Shown: positions 54,870 to 63,771 of the stretch, one piece after another
How positions within the stretch are numbered: position 1 is the stretch's first letter
Layout of the letters: every line of letters starts with the position of its first letter
Assembly (NCBI GenBank): GCA_963703125.1
Contig: OY969790.1
Location: 3,162,001-3,226,000, forward strand
Direction: 5' to 3'
Origin: MFD04716-140 sp963703125
GTDB lineage: Bacteria > Bacteroidota > Bacteroidia > Flavobacteriales > Flavobacteriaceae
Length of the DNA: 64,000 nt
Translations under genes and position numbers: made by a program
The notes under the pieces: generated by a model
Seen by the model: only the letters and a program-made list of their open reading frames with translations
What the model was told of the DNA's origin: nothing
Database searches by the model: none

Positions 54870-55031
54870 TTAAATTTTCTTTCTACCCGTTACCAAAGTA
54901 ATAATAAACAATACGATAAAGATGAAGAATAATACTTTGGCAATACTAGCGGCCCCTGCTGCAATTCCTCCAAATCCGAAAATAGCGGCGACTATTGCTA
55001 GAATTATAAAAGTGACTGTCCAACGTAACAT
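54870..55031 (-). CDS. DUF1328 small membrane protein
   Basis: 53 residues when started at ATG 55031 (a start 20 codons upstream is possible but adds a segment not typical of the family). MLRWTVTFIILAIVAAIFGFGG matches the DUF1328/YtjA start; two membrane helices. These proteins are often induced by envelope or osmotic stress. Confidence 0.85.
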   Translation of the reverse strand: MLRWTVTFIILAIVAAIFGFGGIAAGAASIAKVLFFIFIVLFIITLVTGRKKI

Positions 55032-55266
55032 ACATGTATTTTTTAGTGGTTCATAAATAGCTTTTAAAAGAGCATTTAGCAACTCTTCCAATCAATTACA
55101 AATTTCGTGTGATTTATGTAAAACCATTAACGCGAACAAATATGCTTTTAGCTCATTAACGGAAATAACATCTGATTTAAACAATTGATTTTTAATATTT
55201 TATATTATGGAATGCGCTGTGAATTAAATTAGGGTCCCAATTTCAAAAGTATAAATTGGCCCAAAT

Positions 55267-55298
55267 AAAAAGGGGAGCCATTTTGCTTCCCCTTTTTT
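55267..55298. terminator. bidirectional terminator next to the PA2169-family gene
   Basis: AAAAAGGGGA-GC and GC-TTCCCCTTTTTT form a strong hairpin with A- and T-runs on both sides. It ends the minus-strand gene at 55315. Confidence 0.88.
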
Positions 55299-55314
55299 AA
55301 CGAGCAATATGTTT

Positions 55315-55764
55315 TTACTTAATATCCTCCAAGCGCCTGATCGTATTCAAACCACTTTCTATGGTTTGTTTTTGTTTCGACAATATTATTGAGGTGCTGG
55401 CCGGAAGCGTGGTTTCGTTCATGACATCTTGATATTCATCAATAGCGGCCTTTTCCCCTCTAATTGCCTCTTCCAGCATGGCTTCCTCATTGTCCGAAGA
55501 AAACATGGCTTTTACATCCATCCAAGCTCTGTGGGCTTTACTGGTCATGCTATCCCCTTTATTGACCTCTTGGCCAAACTGCCTAATTTCATTTTTAAGC
55601 TCGTGCCCAAATATATTGCGCTCTTGTGCCTTTCTCTGAAAATAGTCTTTCAACGGGGAACTATCGGTGTTCTCAGCGGCTTTTTTAAAGCCTTTTTCAG
55701 CATCATACGTTTTTTCCAACAATGCATTCAATTTATTTCCTATTGTTTCTGTGTAAGTTCTCAT
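55315..55764 (-). CDS. PA2169 family four-helix-bundle protein
   Basis: 149 residues, all helical. The ferritin-like PA2169/DUF2383 pattern is present: KAAENTDSSPLKDYFQRKAQER, GHELKNEIRQFG, and LEEAIRGEKAAIDEYQDVM. It may bind metal as in ferritin-like proteins, though most family members are uncharacterised stress proteins. It stands in a run of stress-type genes. Confidence 0.88.
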   Translation of the reverse strand: MRTYTETIGNKLNALLEKTYDAEKGFKKAAENTDSSPLKDYFQRKAQERNIFGHELKNEIRQFGQEVNKGDSMTSKAHRAWMDVKAMFSSDNEEAMLEEAIRGEKAAIDEYQDVMNETTLPASTSIILSKQKQTIESGLNTIRRLEDIK

Positions 55765-55836
55765 TTGTATTTAATTTTAATTTTCAACGAAATTAATTTT
55801 GAGATGCTCGTTGATTTACATCATTTTAAATGGGAT

Positions 55837-56007
55837 TCATTTAATTTTTTCTTCCGAGTCCTTAATTTTACTTTTTGGCACTAGATTTTGGACTTCCCTT
55901 AAATCAATACCTTCAGGTCTAAAAATTTTATTTAATAGCCATAGAATTATAAAAATTACAATCCCTAATAAAATTCCAAAGAGTACGGTTCCAAAACCCA
56001 TAGCCAT
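55837..56007 (-). CDS. 56-aa single-pass membrane protein
   Basis: ATG 56007 to TGA 55837. A strongly hydrophobic helix (FGTVLFGILLGIVIFIILWLL) is followed by a charged tail (IDLREVQNLVPKSKIKDSEEKIK). No family is recognised, but the composition and position between stress genes support a real gene. Confidence 0.55.
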   Translation of the reverse strand: MAMGFGTVLFGILLGIVIFIILWLLNKIFRPEGIDLREVQNLVPKSKIKDSEEKIK

Positions 56008-56153
56008 TTAATTTGAACTATAATCAAATTTAGGGGAGTTGGGATGATTGAATTTGTTCGATTAAAATAATTCTTGACTCACATACCATACCGAGTCATT
56101 CTTAGGCAGGGAAACTGCTACTTGGCAATGGATTTCCTAATTGTTTTTGAAAA

Positions 56154-56831
56154 CTAAACATGTCCCACTGGGCAGTTTTCTCGAATGTTTTCATTGAACA
56201 TGGAACTTGGAATAGGGAATGACTCCAGTTCATCTTCCATTGTTTCATTTAGTATGGATTTTAGCCTTAGGATACCCGTCTCTGTATTCAACCAAGGATT
56301 CATCTGGCCCTTGTCAATGATCAAGGGCATTAAATCGGTCATGTTCTGGGTGCGATCCATTACATTTTTTGCCTTTCCCAATATTAAGGAAAAACTGAGA
56401 AAGCCATCATCCGTTGTATTGTAAAGACCTGCCAGCAAGAAAGTTTTTTTCGAAGGTAGACTTAAATAGTAGGGGTATAGGCGGCCTTCATGCAGATAAG
56501 AGGTAAAAAAGCCATTTACCACAACAAGACATCTTCTTTTAAATAAAGATTCACTTTGCCAATTACTTTTCGTTAAAGAATCAAGGGAAACATTAAGGGT
56601 ATTGGTAACACTTTGAAAGATTTTCCAATCCTCTTTATAGCCCGTTGGTAGTATGCCCCAAATTGCAAATGAAATCTGCTCTGGATTCTCACACGTGATT
56701 ATGGGTAAAGTCACTTCATTTGTTCCACAAATCACCATTTCAGGAACATAAAGGTTTGGGTAACTGAAATGAATATTTTATGAATCTTCAATTTGTGTTC
56801 GTAAGGCAGTATTTGATAGTTTGTAGTACAT
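56154..56831 (-). pseudogene. SRAP (YedK/HMCES-like) family gene with nonsense codon
   Basis: The C-terminal 194 residues (from ATG 56738) show SRAP-fold features: FAIWGILPTGYK, an Asn in TNTLN, FKRRCLVVVNGFF, YPYYLSL and FLLAGLYN. In the same frame, ATG 56831 starts MYYKLSNTALRTQIEDS, then TAA (56778-56780), then NIHFSYPNLYVPEMVICG, which together read as an intact N-terminus with one nonsense codon. Active SRAP enzymes use Cys2 to crosslink abasic sites; here residue 2 is Tyr, so even the full-length protein would lack that chemistry unless this subfamily differs. Note GFFTSYL in place of the usual GFYEW. Confidence 0.65.
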
Positions 56832-57170
56832 GGTATTAATTTTTGGTCATTTTCCAAATTGTGGTAAAATGTATAGAAAGTGAATGACAATGGATGTGCT
56901 TGTTATTACGTTTCAATCTCAAAATTATATCCAAATTTACAGAGGGCTTGAACCGAGTGTTTGCTTCATCGCTATAAAACTTAACTCAATACCATGTAGC
57001 CTAAACATTTAACATTTGAGATTCAGTCTAGACCATATTTTTGATATAATAAAAGCATAAATTTTATTGATGGAATCTTTTGTGGCAGTAGATAATATGG
57101 AGCTGGGGCTGAGCTCTTAATTGCGTTAAAAATTATATGGAATAAGTGTATTCAGAATATTTTTACTGGA
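56832..57170. other. intergenic region upstream of the candidate RNA
   Basis: No gene is seen. It is AT-rich and contains no strong repeat. It separates the divergent SRAP-like gene from the candidate small RNA. Confidence 0.35.
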
Positions 57171-57178
57171 TATATTTG
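57171..57178 (+). promoter_or_regulatory. TATATTTG -7 box before the candidate RNA
   Basis: TATATTTG matches the Bacteroidota -7 consensus. No open reading frame of useful length follows before the terminator at 57220-57250. Confidence 0.4.
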
Positions 57179-57183
57179 TGTAA

Positions 57184-57250
57184 CATAAGTAGGTTATTTG
57201 AAATTGAAATAACTGTTTAAGAGAGAACGTGGGGACGTTCTCTCTTTTTT
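57184..57250 (+). ncRNA. candidate small RNA with two hairpins
   Basis: Starting just after the TATATTTG box are two consecutive hairpins: GTTATTT/AAATAAC (57193-57213) and AGAGAGAACGT/ACGTTCTCTCT with a GGGG loop (57220-57245) followed by a T-run. The second hairpin is a perfect terminator with no gene in front of it on this strand. A ~67-nt RNA is the simplest reading. It could also be a 5' leader attenuator of dps, 170 bp downstream. Confidence 0.4.
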
Positions 57251-57351
57251 GAGGTTATATAACCTAAATTGAAAACAAAAAAGTTTTAATGCACTCCTTG
57301 TCTCTTTCCGTTATCACTTATTGAATTGGGTCAATCCTTTTTGCAAATCAA

Positions 57352-57383
57352 TTGATCGGTTCTTACGACTGACCTTACATTCG
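57352..57383 (+). promoter_or_regulatory. possible dps promoter
   Basis: TTG (57352-57354) and TACATTCG (57376-57383) are 21 bp apart, near the TTG-N17-23-TAnnTTTG consensus, with one base off in the -7 box. It lies 34 bp before the dps ATG. Confidence 0.4.
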
Positions 57384-57416
57384 TAAAAATAAAATAATTG
57401 AGAAAATAAGGTGAAT

Positions 57417-57905
57417 ATGAAAACAAAGACAGCCCAGATTGGCATTAAAAAAGAGAATCGAAAAGCAGTTTCTGAAATGTTGCAAAAATTGTTGGCCGAC
57501 GAACATGTACTTTACATAAAAACTCGGAGGGCACACTGGAACGTTGAGGGAATTGATTTTCACTCACAGCATGTATTTTTAGAGGAACAATATCATAATT
57601 TGGAAAAGATTATAGATGAAGTTGCCGAACGAATTCGCATGTTGGGTTTTTATTCCAATGGCACCATGGCAGAGTTTCTAGCGCTTTCCCAATTGAAAGA
57701 GAATGGCCCAAAACAGAATAATAGCGCAGGTTTTTTTAAGGTCTTGCTAGATGACCACGATAGTGTGATAACATTTATTAGGGATAGTATAAGTGAAAAT
57801 GAAGAAGATCATAATGATGCTGGCACAGCGGATTTCATAACTGGTTTGATGCAGTCACATGAACAATTGGCATGGATGTTACGTTCATCACTAAAGGCTT
57901 TTTAA
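57417..57905 (+). CDS. dps: Dps-family DNA-protecting ferritin
   Basis: 162 residues from ATG 57417 (GTG 57411 is two codons upstream). Ferroxidase-site residues typical of Dps are seen in RRAHWNVEGIDFHSQHVFLEEQY (His ... His ... Glu-Glu). Four-helix subunits of this kind assemble into dodecamers that store iron and shield DNA in starvation or oxidative stress. It ends before a strong bidirectional terminator. Confidence 0.9.
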   Translation: MKTKTAQIGIKKENRKAVSEMLQKLLADEHVLYIKTRRAHWNVEGIDFHSQHVFLEEQYHNLEKIIDEVAERIRMLGFYSNGTMAEFLALSQLKENGPKQNNSAGFFKVLLDDHDSVITFIRDSISENEEDHNDAGTADFITGLMQSHEQLAWMLRSSLKAF

Positions 57906-57983
57906 TTATTTGATTTTCAGTAATGGATATTTTCTGGGGAAATTTTACAAAATAAATCTGAGAAGAGTCTAGATATTAGAAAC

Positions 57984-58014
57984 AAAAAAACCGGCTGAAT
58001 TGCCGGTTTTTTTT
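57984..58014. terminator. bidirectional terminator between dps and the AraC gene
   Basis: AAAAAACCGGC and GCCGGTTTTTT pair around a TGAATT loop with runs on both sides. It serves dps on the plus strand and the AraC gene on the minus strand. Confidence 0.9.
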
Positions 58015-58031
58015 GGATTATCAATCTTATA

Positions 58032-59039
58032 TTAAGCTGTCACAGCTAACGGATTTTGATGATTTTGATAAGTCTTAGGACTGCACTGGTATTTTTCCTT
58101 AAAGATTTTTGAGAAGTAACTTCTGCTTGTTAGTCCTACTGAATAAACGATTTCCGAGATGTTTAAATCGGTTGTTCTAATCAGTTTTTCAGCAACTTCA
58201 ACGCGCACATTTCTAATAAAATCGGTCACGGTTCTCCCATGCATAATTTTAAAACCTTCTTGCAATTTGAAAGGCGATAGGCCAGATTTTTTGGTCAAGT
58301 ATGTTAGGCTATATGGTATTTCTGGGTAGTTTTGAATAAATTCTGAAATATCCTTAATCCCCTCCATTTCATGCCCGTTCAAAGAGCCTAAATTATTGTC
58401 GATATTGACCATGTCTTCAGAACGTTGTTGAATGATCAATGCCAGGATGATGTGTATGATGCCGTTCCTATGTAAATTTCTGACCAACCCCTTTTCGGTT
58501 ACACTTGTAAGTTGCTGAATTTTCTCGGATATTCTTAAATTATAAGACCCAACATACTCAAATACCTTTTGGTCCTGATTATCCATGAATACCTTGCTTA
58601 ACCCATTTCTAAGCGTGGGATCTGCTATCTTATCACACTTGACAACAATTGTGGATAGTTTAACTTCTGCACCTTTTTTAAAACTTAATACCATTCTTTC
58701 TTCCGGGTCGGAAAAAATGCTAGTTTGAAATTGTTTAACGTTAAACCTTTTTTCCGAATTTGTAAATCCCTGACTACATTTACCCTTTGTACAATAACTA
58801 AAGTACACCAAGCCACCATTATTTGAATTAAGAATAAGGTCTGTACTTTCCTCACAAACCAAATCAAAGTTTAAGTACGCAATGGAATCGTCTATGTATG
58901 TGGCCGAAATGGTCCCATTTGTATTTCCTTTTTGTATATCAAGGGTATATTCATTTTCAACTCCTATGATATCTCCTCCTAAAATAGCTTTCAATTCAAT
59001 AAGAAGTGTTTCTATGTAATTTGAAGTTATTGTGTTCAT
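58032..59039 (-). CDS. AraC family transcriptional regulator
   Basis: 335 residues. The C-terminal ~100 residues form the AraC HTH pair (PYSLTYLTKKSGLSPFKLQEGFKIM and LNISEIVYSVGLTSRSYFSKIF, ending YQCSPKTYQ). The N-terminal ~220 residues are beta-rich and resemble the sensor of PchR/siderophore-type AraC proteins (LVYFSYCTKGKCSQGF). The target is unknown; Dps is on the other side of the terminator. Confidence 0.9.
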   Translation of the reverse strand: MNTITSNYIETLLIELKAILGGDIIGVENEYTLDIQKGNTNGTISATYIDDSIAYLNFDLVCEESTDLILNSNNGGLVYFSYCTKGKCSQGFTNSEKRFNVKQFQTSIFSDPEERMVLSFKKGAEVKLSTIVVKCDKIADPTLRNGLSKVFMDNQDQKVFEYVGSYNLRISEKIQQLTSVTEKGLVRNLHRNGIIHIILALIIQQRSEDMVNIDNNLGSLNGHEMEGIKDISEFIQNYPEIPYSLTYLTKKSGLSPFKLQEGFKIMHGRTVTDFIRNVRVEVAEKLIRTTDLNISEIVYSVGLTSRSYFSKIFKEKYQCSPKTYQNHQNPLAVTA

Positions 59040-59085
59040 GATAATTTTTTTTAAGGGTTGTTGACCAATTTTACTGTTTATTTTT

Positions 59086-59250
59086 CTACTCTAATATTAC
59101 TTTTAGTACAAGCAGGCCTATAGCTATTTCCAAAAGAAAATGAACTGCTGGCCCTGATTCGTAATAAAAAATACCTATGCCCCAGCCTATCGACACCAAT
59201 GCTGCCGCACCATTGAAAATGTTTGACATTACTTTGTTATTGTGGGTCAT
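59086..59250 (-). CDS. 54-aa membrane protein, lmo0937-like
   Basis: ATG 59250 to TAG 59086. Two hydrophobic segments (NGAAALVSIGWGIGIFYY and VHFLLEIAIGLLVLKVIL) have a weak likeness to the lmo0937/DUF5670 small membrane proteins. An alternative start is seven codons in. Function unknown. Confidence 0.55.
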   Translation of the reverse strand: MTHNNKVMSNIFNGAAALVSIGWGIGIFYYESGPAVHFLLEIAIGLLVLKVILE

Positions 59251-59282
59251 TAAGGTTATTGTGGTTAAATGAAAAAGGTTTC

Positions 59283-59426
59283 TTAATTAAAGTCGGGGTT
59301 CATTCCCAATTCGGCTTGTTGATAATGATTATTACCCAAACTAGAAAACTGAAAAATTTCTTCGTTAAGCCTTCTAACTTTTCCAACTCTTGCAAATTGC
59401 TCTGAATGTGATTTTATATGTGACAT
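59283..59426 (-). CDS. 47-aa hypothetical protein
   Basis: ATG 59426 (with an A-rich GA stretch just upstream as a Bacteroidota-style translation signal) to 59283. MSHIKSHSEQFARVGKVRRL is charged and helical; no domain. It may be a real short gene between the AraC and kinase genes, but evidence is only composition and start context. Confidence 0.35.
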   Translation of the reverse strand: MSHIKSHSEQFARVGKVRRLNEEIFQFSSLGNNHYQQAELGMNPDFN

Positions 59427-59665
59427 GATTCTTTTTTTGGTTTGTAATCTCGCGTTGTTCTCAAATACATTACAAATTTGCACCAATCAGGATCTGATCG
59501 TGTTACACAATTTTGCTTTGGCGTTACATAATTATATGAAAAGCCATTTTTTAACCTATAATCCGCGAAAAAACCTAAATAAATATGGTGTTTGTCCATT
59601 TTGAGAATGGAAAATGAGAAACCTTTAAGGTAGTGGGGCATTATACCAGCTTCTATAAAAGCAGG

Positions 59666-61822
59666 TTATGCAGGCAAATAAACATAAAAAGAGGAACCTA
59701 CTTTTACGGTGCTTTCCGCAAAGATATGACCATTATGATTTTCTGTTATTTTTTTGCAGATTGCCAGACCGATACCAGTGCCAGAATATTCATCTTTTTG
59801 ATGAAGGCGTTGAAAAAGCTCAAAGATTTTTTTGGCATTGGACTGATTAAAACCAATACCGTTGTCCTTTACTTCAATGCGGTAGTAATTCTTTTTCTTT
59901 TTAGTGAAGTTTTCGGTGATAAGGCTTTGCGGCACCTTAACACTTCTAATAAAAATAGTGCCTTGAACATTTGCCTTGCGATATTTAATGGCATTGGATA
60001 GTAGGTTATTGAACAATTGTTCCATTTGAAAAGGTATGGCCTTTAAAGTAGGTAGGGATTCAACTGATACAAGAATGCCCGTTTCTTTTATTAAATCTTC
60101 AAGGTCTTCCAGTACTTTTTCCAAAATATCGTTCAGGTTGGTTTTAACGAAATCTTTTTTGGTTTTGTTGATGCGTGAATAGGATAACAGATACTTGATG
60201 AGAGTTTGCATACGATTGGCCGAACTATTTACTTTTTCAATATAGCCGCGACCTTGTTCCGACAGATTTTCCAGCTCCGAACCAGAAATTCGGGAAAGGA
60301 ACATTTGAATTTTACGCAAAGGTTCTTGAAGATCGTGGCTCGCTACCCGGTTAAAGGATTCCAATTCTTCATTTGAACGTTTTAACTCTTGGTTTTTATC
60401 CCGTAATTTTCGCTCCGCTTTGAATTCTTCGGTTACATCCCTTACAAGGCCTACTACCAAATTGTTTTCTAAATGGCCCGTACTGAACAGATATTTGATT
60501 TTGCCTTTATTTGTAAAAATGCGATAGGTTATGTTCTTGACTATTTTATTTTCCAATATACCTTTGGTATTCTGATTGTAAAGTGCAAGATCTTCTGGAT
60601 GCACGAATTGCGCATAGTTCTCTAAATTAAATTCCAATTCATTGGGTTCTAGATCTAGAATACGATAGTAATTATCTGAAATAGTGTATTTTAAGTCATT
60701 AAGGTTCCAACGATAGCTACCTATTTTGGCCATGGCTTCCGCGTCGCTAAGAATGGCATTTTGTGTGGAAAGGTTTTCATTGAGTTTTTTGAGTTTTCTT
60801 TCTGCGATCACCTCAAGTGTTTTTTCCATGGAAGTCAATGTGGCCCCGTCACCCAATTGGGTTGCGGTGCTCAAAAATATCTGTTCCCGGCCATGGAACT
60901 CGGTATAGGCTCTTTCAATTTGTTGTACGGAATTTGTTTCTATACATTTTACCAAGATTTCAAATACCCCATTGCTCATTAACATAGGGTACACCTGGCT
61001 CATTTTTCGTCCGATAATATCTGCGGGTTTAAGTCCTGTTGCCTGTGTAATGATGTCATTGGAATATTCTATGGAAAAATCGGTAATACTACCACCTTCA
61101 TCCCGTATGGGTTCATAATATACAATTACATTGTTGGTAGATTGGAGAATGTTTTCCAGAAAGGCCTGGGTTCTGGCAATTTTTTGACGGTCACCATTGA
61201 TTTTTTGAAAGGCCAGAACAAAAATCAGCAAAGAAAAAAGCACCGTGGCAAATCCTGCAAATGGTGTTAAGAAAATTCGGGAATCGTAACTTTCTTTCCG
61301 TTCCGATAAAAGCCGTTCCTCCTCCATCAGCATTATATTTTTTAAAACACGGATCTCATCCGAAAGATTTTTAATACCTGATATTTTTGATTTAAGAACC
61401 TGTGAATTCTTTTCTTCCTTCCCTAATTCGGCATTGGTCTCTTCAATGAAATTGTACAACTTAAATTGAAGCGCCGTTAGCTTAGAAAGATTTACTTGTT
61501 GGTGTTGATTATCTTGAGTTAGGATTTTTAAACGTGTAAGCGATTTCTCCGCAAGGGATTTATAAAGTGCAAGCTCGTCGAGCTCGCTTAATCGCTCATC
61601 CAATAGTTGTTTTAGCTCAGCTGTAACCATTACACTGTAATTCGAAAAAAGAGTGTTGATTTCTTTTTGGATATCCAATGTATGGCTCACCCTATCAGAA
61701 CTTAATTGCAGTGATTTGGTTTGTTTATAAACTACACTGGCGGTGAACAATAAAATGCCTATGGCCAAAATGAGACCGATTATGTATAATTTATTAATTG
61801 AAATAATTTCTTTTAATGCCAT
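59666..61822 (-). CDS. CHASE3/PAS hybrid-type sensor histidine kinase
   Basis: 718 residues. In order: a membrane helix, a CHASE3-like periplasmic helical sensor (to about residue 190), a second membrane helix, two PAS domains (about 220-330 and 355-465), a short coiled coil, HisKA with the phospho-His in ASHDLQEPLRKIQ, and HATPase with NLLSNAIKYR, VKDNGIGFNQ and GTGIGLAICKKI. This is the bacteriophytochrome-like kinase class that often signals to a single-domain receiver; such a receiver gene lies 15 bp upstream and an AraC regulator just beyond. Confidence 0.93.
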   Translation of the reverse strand: MALKEIISINKLYIIGLILAIGILLFTASVVYKQTKSLQLSSDRVSHTLDIQKEINTLFSNYSVMVTAELKQLLDERLSELDELALYKSLAEKSLTRLKILTQDNQHQQVNLSKLTALQFKLYNFIEETNAELGKEEKNSQVLKSKISGIKNLSDEIRVLKNIMLMEEERLLSERKESYDSRIFLTPFAGFATVLFSLLIFVLAFQKINGDRQKIARTQAFLENILQSTNNVIVYYEPIRDEGGSITDFSIEYSNDIITQATGLKPADIIGRKMSQVYPMLMSNGVFEILVKCIETNSVQQIERAYTEFHGREQIFLSTATQLGDGATLTSMEKTLEVIAERKLKKLNENLSTQNAILSDAEAMAKIGSYRWNLNDLKYTISDNYYRILDLEPNELEFNLENYAQFVHPEDLALYNQNTKGILENKIVKNITYRIFTNKGKIKYLFSTGHLENNLVVGLVRDVTEEFKAERKLRDKNQELKRSNEELESFNRVASHDLQEPLRKIQMFLSRISGSELENLSEQGRGYIEKVNSSANRMQTLIKYLLSYSRINKTKKDFVKTNLNDILEKVLEDLEDLIKETGILVSVESLPTLKAIPFQMEQLFNNLLSNAIKYRKANVQGTIFIRSVKVPQSLITENFTKKKKNYYRIEVKDNGIGFNQSNAKKIFELFQRLHQKDEYSGTGIGLAICKKITENHNGHIFAESTVKVGSSFYVYLPA

Positions 61823-61837
61823 TTTAAGGTGGTTCTG

Positions 61838-62284
61838 CTAAATGCGTAGTAAAAAATTGTCCTTATTGAGACTGGACGTTTGATACTGCCAATTCATTTG
61901 CAATACTTTTTCAAGTGAATCTTTTAACTTGGTATAACTGTTGGGTTTGTTAATATATATGTTTGCGCCATTTATAAATGTTTCCTCAATATCCCGTTCT
62001 GAGGATGACGTAGAATATATGGCGATGCATAAGTGTCTCAAAATATCATTGTCCCTAATTTCCTTTAAACACTGCATTCCATTTTTTATGGGCATGTTTA
62101 GATCAAGGAAAATAAGTTGGGGCAAAGAGCCCTTATTGTTCAAGAGGTAATCCATTAATTGTTGTCCATCATGAAACAGCGACAATTGGGTCTTGACCCT
62201 AGTTTCCTCTATTGCATCTTTGAACAGCATTCTATCGTCTGCATCATCATCGGCCAATGCAATATGTAAGGCGGTATTTTTCAT
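61838..62284 (-). CDS. single-domain response regulator (CheY/Rcp-like)
   Basis: 148 residues. Receiver signature: ALADDDADDR, phospho-Asp in LIFLDLNMPIKNG, Thr/Ser in IYSTSSSERD, and the conserved lysine in YINKPNS. The IxKPN form is typical of Rcp1-like receivers paired with PAS/phytochrome-type kinases. It lies 15 bp upstream of the kinase gene and 12 bp downstream of the AraC gene. Confidence 0.92.
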   Translation of the reverse strand: MKNTALHIALADDDADDRMLFKDAIEETRVKTQLSLFHDGQQLMDYLLNNKGSLPQLIFLDLNMPIKNGMQCLKEIRDNDILRHLCIAIYSTSSSERDIEETFINGANIYINKPNSYTKLKDSLEKVLQMNWQYQTSSLNKDNFLLRI

Positions 62285-62296
62285 GTTATTGGGGGA

Positions 62297-62857
62297 TTAT
62301 TTGTCTTGTGAAATTTCTTTGCGCCTGTTTATTATTCTTTGAAAGGCAGAAGGCGTTAGCCCTGTTGTCTTTTTAAATTGGGTAGATAAATGCGCCACAC
62401 TGCTATAATTAAGTCGAAAAGCAATTTCAGTAAGTGTTAGATTGTTTTGTGAAATTAAGCTTTTGGCGTAGTCTATCTTTTTCAAGATAACAAAGTTTTC
62501 GATTGATGTGTAAGTTGTTTCCGAAAAGACACTGGAAAGGTAATTATACGAATAATCCAGCTTTTCTGATAAGTAGGTCGATATTTTGTAAAGTTTTGCT
62601 TTTTCATCCAAATAGATCATTTCTGTAATGGAATCTTTTATTCGTTGCACCAATTCGCTTTTTTCATCATCGATAATGGTAATACAGTATCTGCCCAATG
62701 CACTTTCAAGTTCCGAATATTTTTCAAATGAAAGGGACTCGGAAAATTGAACTTCACCGATGCCATTTAAGGAATATTCCAATTCAAGTGCCAGAAGCTG
62801 TTCTTCAAGTACTTTTTTACAAGTTTCATTTGAGTCGAACTTGACATATATTTTCAT
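62297..62857 (-). CDS. AraC-type regulator with small ACT/HMA-like N-domain
   Basis: 186 residues. The N-terminal ~70 residues form a ferredoxin-like domain (KIYVKFDSNETCKKVLEEQL), the C-terminal ~100 an AraC HTH (KISTYLSEKLDYSYNYLSSVF, LTLTEIAFRLNYSSVAHLSTQF). It opens the operon with the receiver and kinase genes, and is probably an output or an autoregulator of that system. Confidence 0.88.
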   Translation of the reverse strand: MKIYVKFDSNETCKKVLEEQLLALELEYSLNGIGEVQFSESLSFEKYSELESALGRYCITIIDDEKSELVQRIKDSITEMIYLDEKAKLYKISTYLSEKLDYSYNYLSSVFSETTYTSIENFVILKKIDYAKSLISQNNLTLTEIAFRLNYSSVAHLSTQFKKTTGLTPSAFQRIINRRKEISQDK

Positions 62858-63247
62858 TGCAGACCTTCAATTTTATGATGTATATAAGCTGAAAAGAACC
62901 CTTCAACGCAAAAGTGAAGATATATAAATTATGCATTGTTTTCAATTCCCATTAGTTAATCGTTTACCTTGGGAATTCAATTGTAAGTATGTTTTAAAAA
63001 TATAAATTGCTCTTTAGGGAAAATAATAGGGCCCAATGACAAATAATATAGGATTGCATTAATAATAATCGCAATTAGACTAAGGAATATTATTTTTTTT
63101 ATTCAACTTTGATAGACTTGTCAGAACCTCTATAAAATATTTGCCCTGAGGAATTTAGAATCTGTCATTGGAACAAACAGTGTAATTTAAAAATCGATGT
63201 ATGTTAAGGTACAAAGTCGATTTAATAACAATTAAAAACAATTTATT
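62858..63247. other. intergenic region, 390 bp
   Basis: No gene is seen. An imperfect inverted repeat AATTCCCA/TGGGAATT lies at about 62945-62980. It separates the AraC gene from the small membrane protein gene. Confidence 0.35.
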
Positions 63248-63415
63248 ATGAGAAGTATTTTATGGTTAGTAGCAGTAATTGCCATTGTTATTTGGGCATT
63301 GGGATTTTTTGGCGTGGTTGCCGGTATTGGCACTAGTAGTCTAATTCATCTTCTATTGGTAATTGCAATTATTATTATTCTTTACAATATTATTTCGGGA
63401 AGAAAACCGCTCTGA
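63248..63415 (+). CDS. lmo0937/DUF5670 family small membrane protein
   Basis: 55 residues, ATG 63248 to TGA 63413-63415. Two helices (ILWLVAVIAIVIWALGFFG and IHLLLVIAIIIILYNII) with the basic tail SGRKPL match the lmo0937 family closely. These proteins are induced by stress in several bacteria; no biochemical role is known. A terminator follows. Confidence 0.85.
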   Translation: MRSILWLVAVIAIVIWALGFFGVVAGIGTSSLIHLLLVIAIIIILYNIISGRKPL

Positions 63416-63771
63416 AAAGAGGTAGGAAAACCATTTATGAAATGGACTACCTAAATCTTAATTTGAAAACCAAAAAGTGATATTGGCAAAACAATATCAC
63501 TTTTTATTTTGGTTGCTTTTTGGTTCAAAATATATTTTTTTAATACAAACAATTCCTTGATCGCGCTACCCAGACGCATAGTTGGTTTCAAGAAAATTTT
63601 TATTGCAGTTTTTGAATATTATCCCCTAAATTGTCCCAAAGTTAATAGATGGCTTCAAACGCTTTGATTGACTTGGTTTCTTTTAATGCAAAAATCATAT
63701 CAATCAAGGTCATTTTTCATGCATATATATAATGTGCCAATCTTTAGCTTTGCGCTATACCATGAGTTAGA
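63416..63771. other. intergenic region before the dehydratase gene
   Basis: It holds the terminator at 63472-63505. No other gene or repeat is supported. Confidence 0.35.
63472..63505 (+). terminator. rho-independent terminator
   Basis: AAAAAGTGATATTG and CAATATCACTTTTT form a long stem around GCAAAA. It ends the small membrane protein gene and could act in both directions. Confidence 0.85.
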
